This document shows positions 46,949-55,487 of a stretch of 64,000 bases of DNA, piece after piece. Location: NCBI RefSeq assembly GCF_003968755.1, contig NZ_RYDL01000013.1, positions 1 through 64,000 of the forward strand, in the 5' to 3' direction. Position numbers and translations under genes: made by a program. Origin of the DNA: Flavobacterium sp. RSP15. Its GTDB lineage: Bacteria > Bacteroidota > Bacteroidia > Flavobacteriales > Flavobacteriaceae. Within the stretch, counting starts at the first letter, position 1; every line of letters begins with the position of its first letter. The notes under the pieces were generated by a model, which saw only the letters and a list, made by a program, of their open reading frames with translations, searched no databases and was not told the origin of the DNA.

Positions 46949-47704
46949 ATGAAAAAAATTATAGTATTTGTACTTGTGGTCAATTTTGCTTTTGCACAAC
47001 AGCACAAAAGAAAATTAGTTTGGGAGGAAAATTTTGAGGGGACCAAATTAAACGAAAAAAATTGGAATTTTGAAATTGGCGATGGTTGCCCTAATTGTGG
47101 TTGGGGAAACAACGAGAGACAATTGTACACGAAACAAAATCACTCAATTGCCAATAGTCAGTTAATCATCACTGCCAAAAAAGAGGGTGATACGTACACT
47201 TCAACTCGGATTACTACTAAAGGTAAAAAAGAGTTCCAATACGGACGTTTTGTGGCCAGAGCAAAGTTGCCTGTTGGCCAAGGAATTTGGCCAGCTTGGT
47301 GGATGTTAGGGTCAAATATCAGTGAAGTAGGTTGGCCTAAATCTGGTGAAATCGACATTTTAGAATATGTGGGGAAAGAACCCCATATGATTTTTACTTC
47401 TTTACACACTCAGGATAGTCACGGAAATACTGTAAATACTAAGAAAACCAGATTTGATACTATTGAAGAAGGTTTTCATATTTACGCCGTGGAATGGACG
47501 GAAGATAAAATGGAATTTTATGTAGATGATATTTTAGTGTACACGTTTCAGCCTGAAAATAAAACCGAAGCAATCTGGCCATTTAACCAGCCGTTCTACT
47601 TTATCGTGAATATGGCGATAGGAGGGAATTTTGGAGGACCAGAAGTGGATGATGCGATACTTCCTCAGGATTTTATAGTAGATTACATAAAGGTTTATCA
47701 GTAA
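46949..47704 (+). CDS. GH16 beta-glucanase with cleavable signal peptide
   Basis: A 251-residue single-domain GH16 enzyme. A signal peptide (residues 1-16, ending AFAQ) is followed directly by the catalytic domain; the signature GEIDILEYVG gives E134, D136 and E139. WPAWWMLG and MAIGGNFGGPEV match laminarinases. There is no lipobox, so it is periplasmic or released rather than anchored like the larger GH16. It starts six bases after the GH3 stop and is surely co-transcribed with it. Confidence 0.93.
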   Translation: MKKIIVFVLVVNFAFAQQHKRKLVWEENFEGTKLNEKNWNFEIGDGCPNCGWGNNERQLYTKQNHSIANSQLIITAKKEGDTYTSTRITTKGKKEFQYGRFVARAKLPVGQGIWPAWWMLGSNISEVGWPKSGEIDILEYVGKEPHMIFTSLHTQDSHGNTVNTKKTRFDTIEEGFHIYAVEWTEDKMEFYVDDILVYTFQPENKTEAIWPFNQPFYFIVNMAIGGNFGGPEVDDAILPQDFIVDYIKVYQ

Positions 47705-48041
47705 CTAATGCTATAATCAAAACTAAAATATCATTTTGTATTCTGTTTTAGGATCGCAAGGTCTTGTTTTAGTTTTTTTTAAAATTTAGGAGGTTTTTGG
47801 TACAAAATCATTTAGTTGTACTCGTCGGCATGATATTTGTATTGTAAATGTGAAAAAACAAGAAAAACTTTAACAAATTTTAATGAACCTCTGTTAATTT
47901 TTATTAATTTTACTTGGATGTTAAAATAATAATTGGTTAAATTTGAAAACTTTAACAAACCTAAAAACTCTTTAGCCTATATACAAAACTACTTTTTAGA
48001 GAAAACTCTCCAATTTTAATTAAAAACTAAAAAGTATAATT
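47705..48041. other. Intergenic region between the PUL and the sigma factor
   Basis: A 337-bp AT-rich gap with no ORF. AAAACTAAAA near 47719-47728 could pair with TTTTAGTTTT near 47767, followed by T residues, but the 38-base loop makes a terminator call weak. No promoter with both elements was found before 48042. Confidence 0.45.
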
Positions 48042-48626
48042 ATGGTTAATATACAACTCCCTGATGCATTATTGGTAAAGGAATACATTTCAGGTAATGA
48101 GGATGCCTTAGCTAAATTGATAAAAAGGCATGAATCAAAAATTTTTGGTTTTATATATTCTAAAATTCTGGATAGAGATATTACCAAAGACATTTTTCAG
48201 GATACTTTTATTAAAGTGATAAAAACTTTAAAATCAAATTCTTATAATGAAGAAGGTAAATTTTTACCATGGGTAATGCGTATTTCCCATAATCTGGTTG
48301 TTGATCATTACCGAAAAACTAAAAAAATGCCTATGTTCAGAGAAACGGAAGAGTTTTCCATTTTCTCAATTATGTCCGATGATTCGTTGACCATAGAAAA
48401 CAAAATAATATCGGAACAAGTCGAACTGGATTTAAAAAAACTAATAGAAGAACTTCCTGCTGATCAAAAAGAAGTTTTGGTGATGCGAATGTACCAGGAT
48501 ATGAGTTTTAAAGAAATTTCAGAGACAACAGGAGTGAGTATCAATACCGCCTTAGGAAGAATGCGTTACGCTTTGATGAATTTGAGAAAAGTGATTGATA
48601 AACACCAAATTGTTTTGACTAATTGA
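48042..48626 (+). CDS. RNA polymerase sigma factor, sigma-70 family (ECF-like)
   Basis: A 194-residue two-domain sigma factor. Region 2 is recognisable in LAKLIKRHESKIFGFIYSKI and the DIFQDTFIKVIKTL segment, with LPWVMRISHNLVVDHYRK following. Region 4 is a helix-turn-helix (LPADQKEVLVMRMYQDMSFKEISETTGVSINTALGRMRYAL). No anti-sigma or FecR-type gene is adjacent, so its activity may be controlled at the level of expression. A 47- to 51-residue ORF follows 40 to 52 bases downstream. Confidence 0.92.
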   Translation: MVNIQLPDALLVKEYISGNEDALAKLIKRHESKIFGFIYSKILDRDITKDIFQDTFIKVIKTLKSNSYNEEGKFLPWVMRISHNLVVDHYRKTKKMPMFRETEEFSIFSIMSDDSLTIENKIISEQVELDLKKLIEELPADQKEVLVMRMYQDMSFKEISETTGVSINTALGRMRYALMNLRKVIDKHQIVLTN

Positions 48627-48678
48627 CAATATACTGAAACTTGCTGCGTTGTAATAGAAAACAAATATGTATTATTGT

Positions 48679-48822
48679 ATGGCAAAAACTTACTCAAAAA
48701 AATCATTAGTTTCTCAAACAATGAAACCCAGTAAAGAAACAATTTCTTTTTTATTAAGCTATTCTAAGGCGTTAAGCATACTGAAAATTGACAATAAAAA
48801 TTTCGAAATTATATTGAATTGA
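48679..48822 (+). CDS. Small ORF downstream of the sigma factor (47 residues)
   Basis: Encodes a basic 47-residue protein beginning MAKTYSKKSLVSQTMKPSKE and continuing with an amphipathic helix containing LLSYSKALSILKI. An in-frame ATG at 48667 would add four residues. It lies in the same transcript as the sigma factor and before the shared terminator. Composition looks protein-like and I suspect it recurs after sigma genes in relatives, but that is untested. Confidence 0.5.
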   Translation: MAKTYSKKSLVSQTMKPSKETISFLLSYSKALSILKIDNKNFEIILN

Positions 48823-48867
48823 TGTAGAGATAGCAGCTTTCCTTTTTTATTTGGATTGTAAAAGACG

Positions 48868-48905
48868 AAAAAACCGCTGATTCCATTTGGAAGTAGCGGT
48901 TTTTT
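48868..48905. terminator. Bidirectional terminator hairpin
   Basis: AAAAAACCGCT (48868-48878) pairs with AGCGGTTTTTT (48895-48905), and an inner TTCC/GGAA stem extends it. It lies between the sigma-factor unit and the convergent nth gene. Confidence 0.9.
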
Positions 48906-48913
48906 AGTATCCT

Positions 48914-49564
48914 TTATTTTTTATAATACGCATCAATAGCTGTTTTTCGGCCAATTGTTTTAGTAATAATATCCTGATCTAAATCCCAGCCACGAGCCGG
49001 AGAATATTCTCTTCCGTACCAAATAATTTGAAGATGCAGGTCATTCCAAATTGCTTCAGGAAAAAGACGTTTAGCATCTTTCTCCGTTTGAACTACGTTT
49101 TTTCCATTTGTTAAATTCCAGCGGTACATCAAGCGATGGATGTGTGTGTCAACCGGAAAGGCCGGAACTCCAAAAGCTTGCGACATCACGACACTAGCCG
49201 TTTTATGTCCTACAGCGGGTAATTCTTCCAGAAATTCAAAACTCTGAGGTACTTTTCCGCCATGTTTGTCAATTAATATATGGGATAAACCATGAATTCC
49301 TTTTGATTTCATTGGCGATAAGCCACAAGGCCGAATGATTTCCTTAATTTCTTCGACTGACATTTTGATCATATCAAACGGATTATCTGCTTTTGCAAAA
49401 AGTAAAGGAGTGATTTTATTTACTTGAATATCCGTACATTGTGCGGATAATAAAACGGCAATCAGCAACGTATACGGGTCTTTATGATCCAAGGGAATTG
49501 GAATCGTAGGATATAGTTTTTTTAACGTATTTATAACAAAAATTACACGTTCCTGTTTATTCAT
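48914..49564 (-). CDS. nth: Endonuclease III homologue lacking the iron-sulfur cluster
   Basis: A 216-residue helix-hairpin-helix DNA glycosylase. The hairpin and catalytic residues are intact: LPAVGHKTA with K121, and VDTHIHRL with D139, so base removal and AP-lyase activity should be retained. The C-terminal four-cysteine 4Fe-4S motif of classical Nth is absent; the equivalent stretch reads YGREYSPARGWDLDQD and the protein has only C43 and C80. It acts in base excision repair of oxidised pyrimidines. Confidence 0.92.
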   Translation of the reverse strand: MNKQERVIFVINTLKKLYPTIPIPLDHKDPYTLLIAVLLSAQCTDIQVNKITPLLFAKADNPFDMIKMSVEEIKEIIRPCGLSPMKSKGIHGLSHILIDKHGGKVPQSFEFLEELPAVGHKTASVVMSQAFGVPAFPVDTHIHRLMYRWNLTNGKNVVQTEKDAKRLFPEAIWNDLHLQIIWYGREYSPARGWDLDQDIITKTIGRKTAIDAYYKK

Positions 49565-49641
49565 TATTTATTAAATTTGATTGGTAAAGAAAAACAATTT
49601 CGGTGGCATTAGTAAAATTCAAATTCAAATCAATAAAAATA

Positions 49642-50094
49642 ATGACAACATTAAAAAAAGGAGATAAAGCACCTGATTTTTCAGGTCTGGATCAAGACGG
49701 AAAATTACATCAATTGGCAGATTATGCAGGTAAAAAATTAGTTATTTTCTTTTATCCAAAAGCAAATACGCCAGGATGTACAGCTGAGGCTTGTGACTTA
49801 AGAGATAATTTCGAGCAATTTGAAGCTAACAATTATGCACTTCTGGGCGTTAGTGCCGATGCTCAAAAAGCACAGGTCAGGTTTAAGGAAAAGTATAATT
49901 TTCCTTTTCCATTACTTGCAGATGAAGACAAATCAGTGATACAGGCTTTTGGGGTTTGGGGTCCCAAAAAATTTATGGGAAAAGAGTATGACGGGATTCA
50001 CAGAACTACTTTTATAATTGATGAAAACGGGATTATTGATGAGGTTATTTCGGCTGTAAAAACCAAATTGCATGCTGCTCAGATACTAAAATAA
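49642..50094 (+). CDS. bcp: Thioredoxin-dependent thiol peroxidase (Bcp-type peroxiredoxin)
   Basis: A 150-residue peroxiredoxin of the Bcp/PrxQ group that reduces hydroperoxides using thioredoxin. The start is placed at the ATG giving MTTLKKGDKAPDF, the family's normal opening; an upstream GTG in frame would add a non-conserved extension. The peroxidatic Cys46 and resolving Cys51 are seen in TPGCTAEACDLRD. The gene is divergent from nth, another oxidative-damage function. Confidence 0.95.
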   Translation: MTTLKKGDKAPDFSGLDQDGKLHQLADYAGKKLVIFFYPKANTPGCTAEACDLRDNFEQFEANNYALLGVSADAQKAQVRFKEKYNFPFPLLADEDKSVIQAFGVWGPKKFMGKEYDGIHRTTFIIDENGIIDEVISAVKTKLHAAQILK

Positions 50095-50158
50095 GGATTC
50101 AGTCAAAGTCATTTTTTTTTGCATTTGCAAATATAAATGCAAACCAACTTTTAATAAT

Positions 50159-50213
50159 AAACAAAGTCCAGATCTGCGGTTTTAATCGACCTAAATTCTG
50201 GACTTTGTTTTTA
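50159..50213. terminator. Terminator between convergent genes
   Basis: Perfect 14-bp arms AAACAAAGTCCAGA (50159-50172) and TCTGGACTTTGTTT (50197-50210) enclose a 24-base loop and are followed by T residues. It separates bcp from the convergent downstream gene. Confidence 0.8.
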
Positions 50214-50239
50214 ATTTAACTCAAAATTTGACTACTGAT

Positions 50240-51703
50240 TCACGAATTGATTTCCTTCAAAACTTTATTAGGATCAAATCCAAAAAGTCTGTGTTCCTTA
50301 ATTATTTCTGCAATACCAGGGGGAAGCATTGTTTCCCAACCGGGCTTTCCATTATTAATCATATTTAAAACTTCACGAGAGAACACCTCTAAAATAGTGG
50401 GATCATAATTATCTATATCAACTACTTTTCCGTTGAATTTAAAGAATTTATAGAGTTCTTTCATTCTTGGGTGTACTTTTAAATTTTCGGAGGTGATGAT
50501 TTCTCCATTTTCCCCAATCATTGGATACAAGAATACTTTCATGTCGCGGTAGAATAATTTTCCAAACGCTTCCAGAATTCCACCACTTAAATGACGGTAA
50601 TATTTCTCGTCAAAAATATCTATTAAATTATTCACACCCATGGCTAATCCCATTCTGGCTTTGGTATAATTAGCAAAATACTCCACTACTTTGTAATATT
50701 CCTGAAAATTTGAAATCATTACGGTTTGTCCAAGTGAACAGAGCAATTCGGCTCGATCCATAAAATCTCTTTCATCGATTTCTCCATCAGATCGTAGGTT
50801 GGATAATGTAATTTCAAAAATCACTAATGTGTTTTCCGGACTGACCTTGTTCTCATTTAAAAACATTTTTAATGATTTCTCATACATGTCCATGTTGACT
50901 TTTGTAACCGGACGAAAACTACCCCTAAAAGCAAGGATGTTTTTCTTGTATAAGATAGCAGCAGGAAGTATGTTTATTCCATCAGGATTAAACATAACGG
51001 CATCAGTCATTCCATTTTTGACTAATTGTAAACTCATCAAACGATTGTCAACATCAGCAAAACGAGGACCTGAGAAATTTATGGTGTCTATTTCTAATTG
51101 ATCTTTGTCTAAATGGTCATACAAATAACGCAAGAGACGTTTGGGATCATTGTATTTGTAATACGCTCCGTAAATTAAGTTTACGCCCAGAATACCTAAT
51201 GTTTCCTGTTGCAAACGCACATCAGTTTCTTTAAATCGAATGTGAAGAATAATTTCATTATAATCCTCATCCGGCTCAATTTGATAACTAATACCGACCC
51301 AGCCATGTCCTTTGAATTGTTTGGCAAAGTCAATAGTGGCCACGGTATTCGCATAGCTAAAAAACATTTTATTAGGATGTTTTTCTCTGCTTAGCCTTTT
51401 TTCTATTAGATTTACTTCATGAGAAAGCATTTTTTTGAGTCGACTTTCGGTCACATAACGACCGTCTTCTTCGATTCCATAAACGGCATCGCTAAAGTCT
51501 TTGTCATAGGCTGACATTGCTTTTGCAATTGTACCCGAGGATCCACCAGATCTAAAAAAATGTCTTACAGTTTCCTGTCCAGCGCCAATTTCTGCAAAAG
51601 TTCCATAGATATTTTCGTTCAAATTAATACGGAGTGCTTTATCTTTGACTGAAGGGATTTGTTCGATGATTTTATCACCTTTTAATTTTATTTCTGTATC
51701 CAT
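50240..51703 (-). CDS. Conserved-looking protein of unknown function (487 residues)
   Basis: A 487-residue soluble protein with no signal peptide and no membrane helices. It is well mixed in charge and looks like a single large globular enzyme. I recognise no catalytic motif with certainty. Distinctive stretches are FFRSGGSSGTIAKAMSAYDK near residue 50, NPDGINILPAAILYKKNILAFRGSF in the middle and the GGILEAFGKLF segment later. It could be a Bacteroidota-specific housekeeping protein. It stands alone between convergent bcp and divergent MBL genes. Confidence 0.75.
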   Translation of the reverse strand: MDTEIKLKGDKIIEQIPSVKDKALRINLNENIYGTFAEIGAGQETVRHFFRSGGSSGTIAKAMSAYDKDFSDAVYGIEEDGRYVTESRLKKMLSHEVNLIEKRLSREKHPNKMFFSYANTVATIDFAKQFKGHGWVGISYQIEPDEDYNEIILHIRFKETDVRLQQETLGILGVNLIYGAYYKYNDPKRLLRYLYDHLDKDQLEIDTINFSGPRFADVDNRLMSLQLVKNGMTDAVMFNPDGINILPAAILYKKNILAFRGSFRPVTKVNMDMYEKSLKMFLNENKVSPENTLVIFEITLSNLRSDGEIDERDFMDRAELLCSLGQTVMISNFQEYYKVVEYFANYTKARMGLAMGVNNLIDIFDEKYYRHLSGGILEAFGKLFYRDMKVFLYPMIGENGEIITSENLKVHPRMKELYKFFKFNGKVVDIDNYDPTILEVFSREVLNMINNGKPGWETMLPPGIAEIIKEHRLFGFDPNKVLKEINS

Positions 51704-51771
51704 TTTCTTTTAATATGGCTAATATTTTGTAAAGTTAGTTAAATAGGTTTCTAATGAAAGGGAATTAACCC

Positions 51772-51779
51772 TATTTTTG
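51772..51779 (+). promoter_or_regulatory. -7 element of the MBL hydrolase gene
   Basis: TATTTTTG lies 18 bases before the TTG start at 51798, giving a short leader; the -33 element is weak. Confidence 0.5.
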
Positions 51780-51797
51780 CAAATAAAATAAAGAAAG

Positions 51798-52562
51798 TTG
51801 AAGGTATATTTTTTAGGAACTGGTACATCACAAGGCATTCCTGTTATTGGTAGTAATCACCCTGTTTGTAAAAGCTTTGATTCTAAAGATAAAAGACTGC
51901 GCGTTTCTGTATGGATTTCTTGGGAGAATTATTCTTTTGTAATTGATTGCGGACCTGATTTCAGACAGCAAATGCTTGTGTCAAATTGCCAGAAAGTAGA
52001 TGGTATTTTATTTACTCATGAACATGCGGATCATACCGCAGGAATCGATGATATTCGGCCTTTTAATTTCAAACAAGGAGAAATTCCAATTTATGCACAT
52101 CAACGGGTAATAACTAATCTAAAAAGACGTTTCGATTATGTTTTTGAAACGGTCAATAAATATCCCGGTGCACCTTCTGTTACAACTATTGAAGTTGTCA
52201 ATAACCAGTCATTTGCCATTGGCAACAAAACGGTTGTCCCCATCAGTGTCATGCATGGAAATCTTCAGGTTTTTGGGTATAGAATTGATGATTTTGCCTA
52301 CTTAACGGATGTGAAAACTATTGAAAAAAGTGAAATAGTCAAGTTAAAAAATCTAAAGGTATTGGTTGTAAATGCTTTACGGGAAGAGTCTCATGAAACG
52401 CATTTCAATTTAAAAGAAGCGTTGGATTTTATAGCTTTGGTCCAACCAGAAAAAGCCTATCTTACACATATTAGTCATATCATGGGGTATCACGAGGAGG
52501 TTCAAAAAAATCTCCCCGAGCATGTTTATCTCGCCTATGATAATCTAGAAATTAAAATTTAA
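51798..52562 (+). CDS. MBL-fold metallo-hydrolase (PhnP/RNase Z-like)
   Basis: A 254-residue metallo-beta-lactamase fold hydrolase. The opening KVYFLGTGTSQGIPVIG and the HxHxDH motif at 74-79 (THEHADHTAG) define the family, with later metal ligands in the MHG and HISH segments. The arrangement resembles phosphodiesterase-type members such as PhnP. The start is a TTG that begins the first beta-strand; no ATG is available. The next gene starts 11 bases downstream and should be co-transcribed. Confidence 0.88.
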   Translation: MKVYFLGTGTSQGIPVIGSNHPVCKSFDSKDKRLRVSVWISWENYSFVIDCGPDFRQQMLVSNCQKVDGILFTHEHADHTAGIDDIRPFNFKQGEIPIYAHQRVITNLKRRFDYVFETVNKYPGAPSVTTIEVVNNQSFAIGNKTVVPISVMHGNLQVFGYRIDDFAYLTDVKTIEKSEIVKLKNLKVLVVNALREESHETHFNLKEALDFIALVQPEKAYLTHISHIMGYHEEVQKNLPEHVYLAYDNLEIKI

Positions 52563-52573
52563 TTGTATTTAAA

Positions 52574-53074
52574 ATGAAAAATTCATTATTCCTGTACCTT
52601 ACTATTCTGGCTGTGCTTTCTACTGTTTTTACGTATATGTTTTTGAGTAAACAAGTAGTATTTGAGCAAACTAGATATGAAAAAACCACTAAAAAATTAA
52701 GAGACAGTCTGAGTTTGGTTTCGAATCAATTAGTGGATGCCAACTATTTTTCTTTGGAAAAAAATGAGAATGCTCAAAATTATTTTGATACTACAAGCGC
52801 TAACAAAACAATTCAATACGAGAAATTGATTCCTTTCGTCACTGAAAAATTATTGGATTTGAACGCCAACCCAAAGGGAAATCCGTATACGGGTCAAGAT
52901 CAAATTAGCACAAATAAATTTATTATTAACAAAGTAAAAATACTAAACCACAGATGGATTATTGCTGATTATAGTGATGGTGAAATTTGGGGTGAAGTTT
53001 TGTTGAAATATTTTGTCAATGATGATGAAAGTATTTCTTTTGAGGTCAATCAATCGTTGTTGTACCAAAAATAA
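52574..53074 (+). CDS. Hypothetical membrane-anchored protein (166 residues)
   Basis: An N-terminal hydrophobic anchor (about residues 4-24) is followed by a short coiled stretch and a soluble extracytoplasmic domain (about 80-166) ending in LKYFVNDDESISFEVNQSLLYQK. No family is recognised. The domain has the look of a small alpha-beta fold. It lies 11 bases after the MBL hydrolase. Confidence 0.7.
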   Translation: MKNSLFLYLTILAVLSTVFTYMFLSKQVVFEQTRYEKTTKKLRDSLSLVSNQLVDANYFSLEKNENAQNYFDTTSANKTIQYEKLIPFVTEKLLDLNANPKGNPYTGQDQISTNKFIINKVKILNHRWIIADYSDGEIWGEVLLKYFVNDDESISFEVNQSLLYQK

Positions 53075-53124
53075 TTAAGGTATCGTATTCCGTTTATAAA
53101 GTCCTGAATACGGCACAATATTAA

Positions 53125-53775
53125 TTATTCATTCTCTAAAATCCAGTTTTTGAAGTCATAAAAATTCTGTGGAGCAACTCCATGTCCTATAGGATATTCC
53201 TTGTAGGTTATATTTATCCCTAAATTTTCTACTATTGCGGGTGTTTTTCTTGCCCATTCAACTGGAATTACTTGATCCACTGTTCCATGTGAAGCAAATA
53301 TTTTCAGGGTATGAAAATTGTTTTTTAGGTAATTCTCAGCGACAATTTCTAAATTTAAGTACCCGCTCATCGCAACTACTTTCTGAACCTTTTCAGGGTA
53401 TGAAAGTGCAACTGCATAACTCAATATAGATCCTTGGCTGAAGCCAATCAATGTGACTTTCTCAGCATTTATGGGGTAGGTTTGAATTAATTCATCAATA
53501 AATCCGGCAATTAAATCTCTTGAAACTTTGGCTTGTTCGTGATCCGAAAATTTATTTTGATCCGCATCAAAATTGATTGCATACCATGCATATGCACCGT
53601 ATTGCATGGTATAAGGCGCACGTGCTGAAACAATATAATATTCATCAGAAAGCTCGGTTGCAAATGAAAATAAATCGTCTTCATTGCTACCGTATCCGTG
53701 CAATAAAAGTAAAAGTGGATTTTCGTCTAATTTTATTTTAGGTTCTCGTATTTTATATTCTAAAGATAAATTCAT
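53125..53775 (-). CDS. Alpha/beta hydrolase (phospholipase/carboxylesterase type)
   Basis: A 216-residue cytosolic serine hydrolase of the carboxylesterase/phospholipase family. The oxyanion-hole segment LLLHGYGSNEDD and the nucleophile S113 in GFSQGS are clear; the acid in GTVDQVIPVE and the final His in YPIGHGVAP complete the triad. It is the last gene of a three-gene unit behind the Tic20-like and dihydroorotase-like genes (four-base gaps). Confidence 0.9.
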   Translation of the reverse strand: MNLSLEYKIREPKIKLDENPLLLLLHGYGSNEDDLFSFATELSDEYYIVSARAPYTMQYGAYAWYAINFDADQNKFSDHEQAKVSRDLIAGFIDELIQTYPINAEKVTLIGFSQGSILSYAVALSYPEKVQKVVAMSGYLNLEIVAENYLKNNFHTLKIFASHGTVDQVIPVEWARKTPAIVENLGINITYKEYPIGHGVAPQNFYDFKNWILENE

Positions 53776-53779
53776 GGGA

Positions 53780-54118
53780 TTATGAGATGTTTGATAACCA
53801 TTTTTGATAATACGTTCCCAATAATGGAACCGGTTTTGTTTCTCCTTTTATAGCACTGGTAATACCGTAAGACCATAAAACAAATACGAAAATCCACATG
53901 GGAGCCGAAATCATTAGGCTGTCAAAATTGCTGATGATTAATCCCAGTGATATGAATGTTAAAGTAAGTCCCAGTCCTTGACGGATGTGAAATGAAGCAA
54001 ATTCATTTTTGTCCTCGGAGTTCATAGACATGGCAATAAATACGCCAATTCCTAAAATATAACTGGTGATTGCGGCCGTCTTTCCTGACTCTGAATTATT
54101 ATTATTAATAGTATTCAT
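53780..54118 (-). CDS. Small membrane protein (DUF4870/Tic20-like import component)
   Basis: A 112-residue protein with three probable membrane helices. The pattern AAITSYILGIGVFIAMSMNS followed by FASFHIRQGLGLTL is characteristic of the DUF4870/Tic20-like group of short bacterial membrane proteins. No function is firmly known. It lies between the dihydroorotase-like and esterase genes with four bases on each side. Confidence 0.75.
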   Translation of the reverse strand: MNTINNNNSESGKTAAITSYILGIGVFIAMSMNSEDKNEFASFHIRQGLGLTLTFISLGLIISNFDSLMISAPMWIFVFVLWSYGITSAIKGETKPVPLLGTYYQKWLSNIS

Positions 54119-54122
54119 TTTT

Positions 54123-55376
54123 TTATGCTAAAATTAATTTTCCTTGATTCACAATTCCGTACACTTTACCTCTTAGTTCAGTTCCTAAAAAAGCAGTGTT
54201 TTTAGATTTGGATAAAATGGATGATTTTGTAAAAATGCTTTTTGGTTCCGGATTAAATAAGGTAATATTTGCTTTTGAACCTTGATTAATTGATACTGTT
54301 TCGATGCCAAAAGTTGTTTTTCCTGAAGTGAGTTTTTCTATTACGGTTTCTAATGGCAAAACAGTCATCAAAGCTCCAAAAGCACTTTCCAGACCAATAG
54401 TTCCATTCTTGGCTCCATCAAATTCCATTTTTTTGTGCTCAATATCCATCGGATTATGGTCGGATGTAATCATATCGATCGTTCCGTCTTTTATTCCTTT
54501 CAGTAATGCTTTCCTATCGGTTTCAGTTCTAAGCGGTGGAGAAATTTTATAACGGGTGTCAAAACCTTCCAGTTTTTCATCGGTTAAAACTAAATGATGT
54601 ACTGCCACGCTGCACGTTACATTTAGTCCGTTAGCTTTAGCCTCTTTGATTAATTGAACTGATTTTTTAGTAGAAATGGTTGGAATATGAAGTTTTCCGC
54701 CGGTATATTCTAACAGAAATAAATTTCGTGCTATTTGCAATTCTTCGGCAAGATTTGGAATTCCTTTCAAACCCAATCTGGTAGAAACAGCGCCTTCATT
54801 AGCCACTCCGTTTCCTTTTATCGTTTCGTCTTGGGAAAAAGCAAGAAGTAATCCATCAAAATCCTGAACGTATTGTAAGGCTATTTTTAGCAAATTAGCA
54901 TTGTCCAAACTTTTATTATAATCTCCAAAAGCAACTGCTCCCGCTTTTTTCATGTCATACAATTCAGCCATGTCTTTTCCTGCACTTTCTTTGCTCAAAG
55001 CGCCGATAGGATACAGTTGAGTTGCAAATCCTTGTGCTTTGTTTAAAACAAAATTCACTTGGGATTGATTGTCAATAATTGGGAAGGAGTTGGGTTGTAA
55101 TGCGATTGCCGTGAAGCCACTTTTGGCAGCTACAGTAAGTCCGTTTGCTATGGTTTCACGGTCTTCATAACCAGGCTCTCCAAGCGAAACGCTGCTGTCA
55201 AACCAGCCTTGGGATACATGTAAATTATCGAGTTGTATTTCGTCTGCTTTATCTGGATTTGGTAGCCATGTTCCAATTTTTTGTATAAAACCATCAACAA
55301 TTAGAATATCTGCAGTCTTATTATGAAAGGTACTTTTCGAATCGATAATTTTGGCGTCTCTGATGATTAGTTTCAT
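54123..55376 (-). CDS. Dihydroorotase-like protein with lost metal ligands
   Basis: A 417-residue amidohydrolase of the class I dihydroorotase family. Overall layout fits PyrC, including KISPPLRTETDRKAL and the SDHNPM motif holding the catalytic Asp. However, the metal-binding DxHxH near the N-terminus is D60-S61-S62-V63-S64, with serines at both His positions, and the following Arg of the HxHxR-E-P-G motif is Gly66. The protein is therefore predicted to be non-catalytic, like the inactive PyrC' partner of some aspartate carbamoyltransferases. It is the first gene of a three-gene unit. Confidence 0.85.
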   Translation of the reverse strand: MKLIIRDAKIIDSKSTFHNKTADILIVDGFIQKIGTWLPNPDKADEIQLDNLHVSQGWFDSSVSLGEPGYEDRETIANGLTVAAKSGFTAIALQPNSFPIIDNQSQVNFVLNKAQGFATQLYPIGALSKESAGKDMAELYDMKKAGAVAFGDYNKSLDNANLLKIALQYVQDFDGLLLAFSQDETIKGNGVANEGAVSTRLGLKGIPNLAEELQIARNLFLLEYTGGKLHIPTISTKKSVQLIKEAKANGLNVTCSVAVHHLVLTDEKLEGFDTRYKISPPLRTETDRKALLKGIKDGTIDMITSDHNPMDIEHKKMEFDGAKNGTIGLESAFGALMTVLPLETVIEKLTSGKTTFGIETVSINQGSKANITLFNPEPKSIFTKSSILSKSKNTAFLGTELRGKVYGIVNQGKLILA

Positions 55377-55487
55377 ATATAGATACTATTTGTTTTTTTG
55401 ATTGAATATAAAATTTGCATTGCCTTTTATGGCTAAAGTACAGTCATGCTCGTTTCATATTGACTTTTAAGTGTTTAACTCCGTTAT

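Noticed and set aside
47719..47780. Possible terminator after the PUL
   Set aside because: Only a 10-bp AT-rich stem with a 38-base loop; too weak to list as a terminator.
48868..48905. Considered a small RNA gene
   Set aside because: The structure is fully explained as a terminator between convergent genes and has no promoter of its own.
53084..53112. Inverted repeat CGTATTC / GAATACG between convergent genes
   Set aside because: Seven-base stem without a T run; insufficient for a terminator call.
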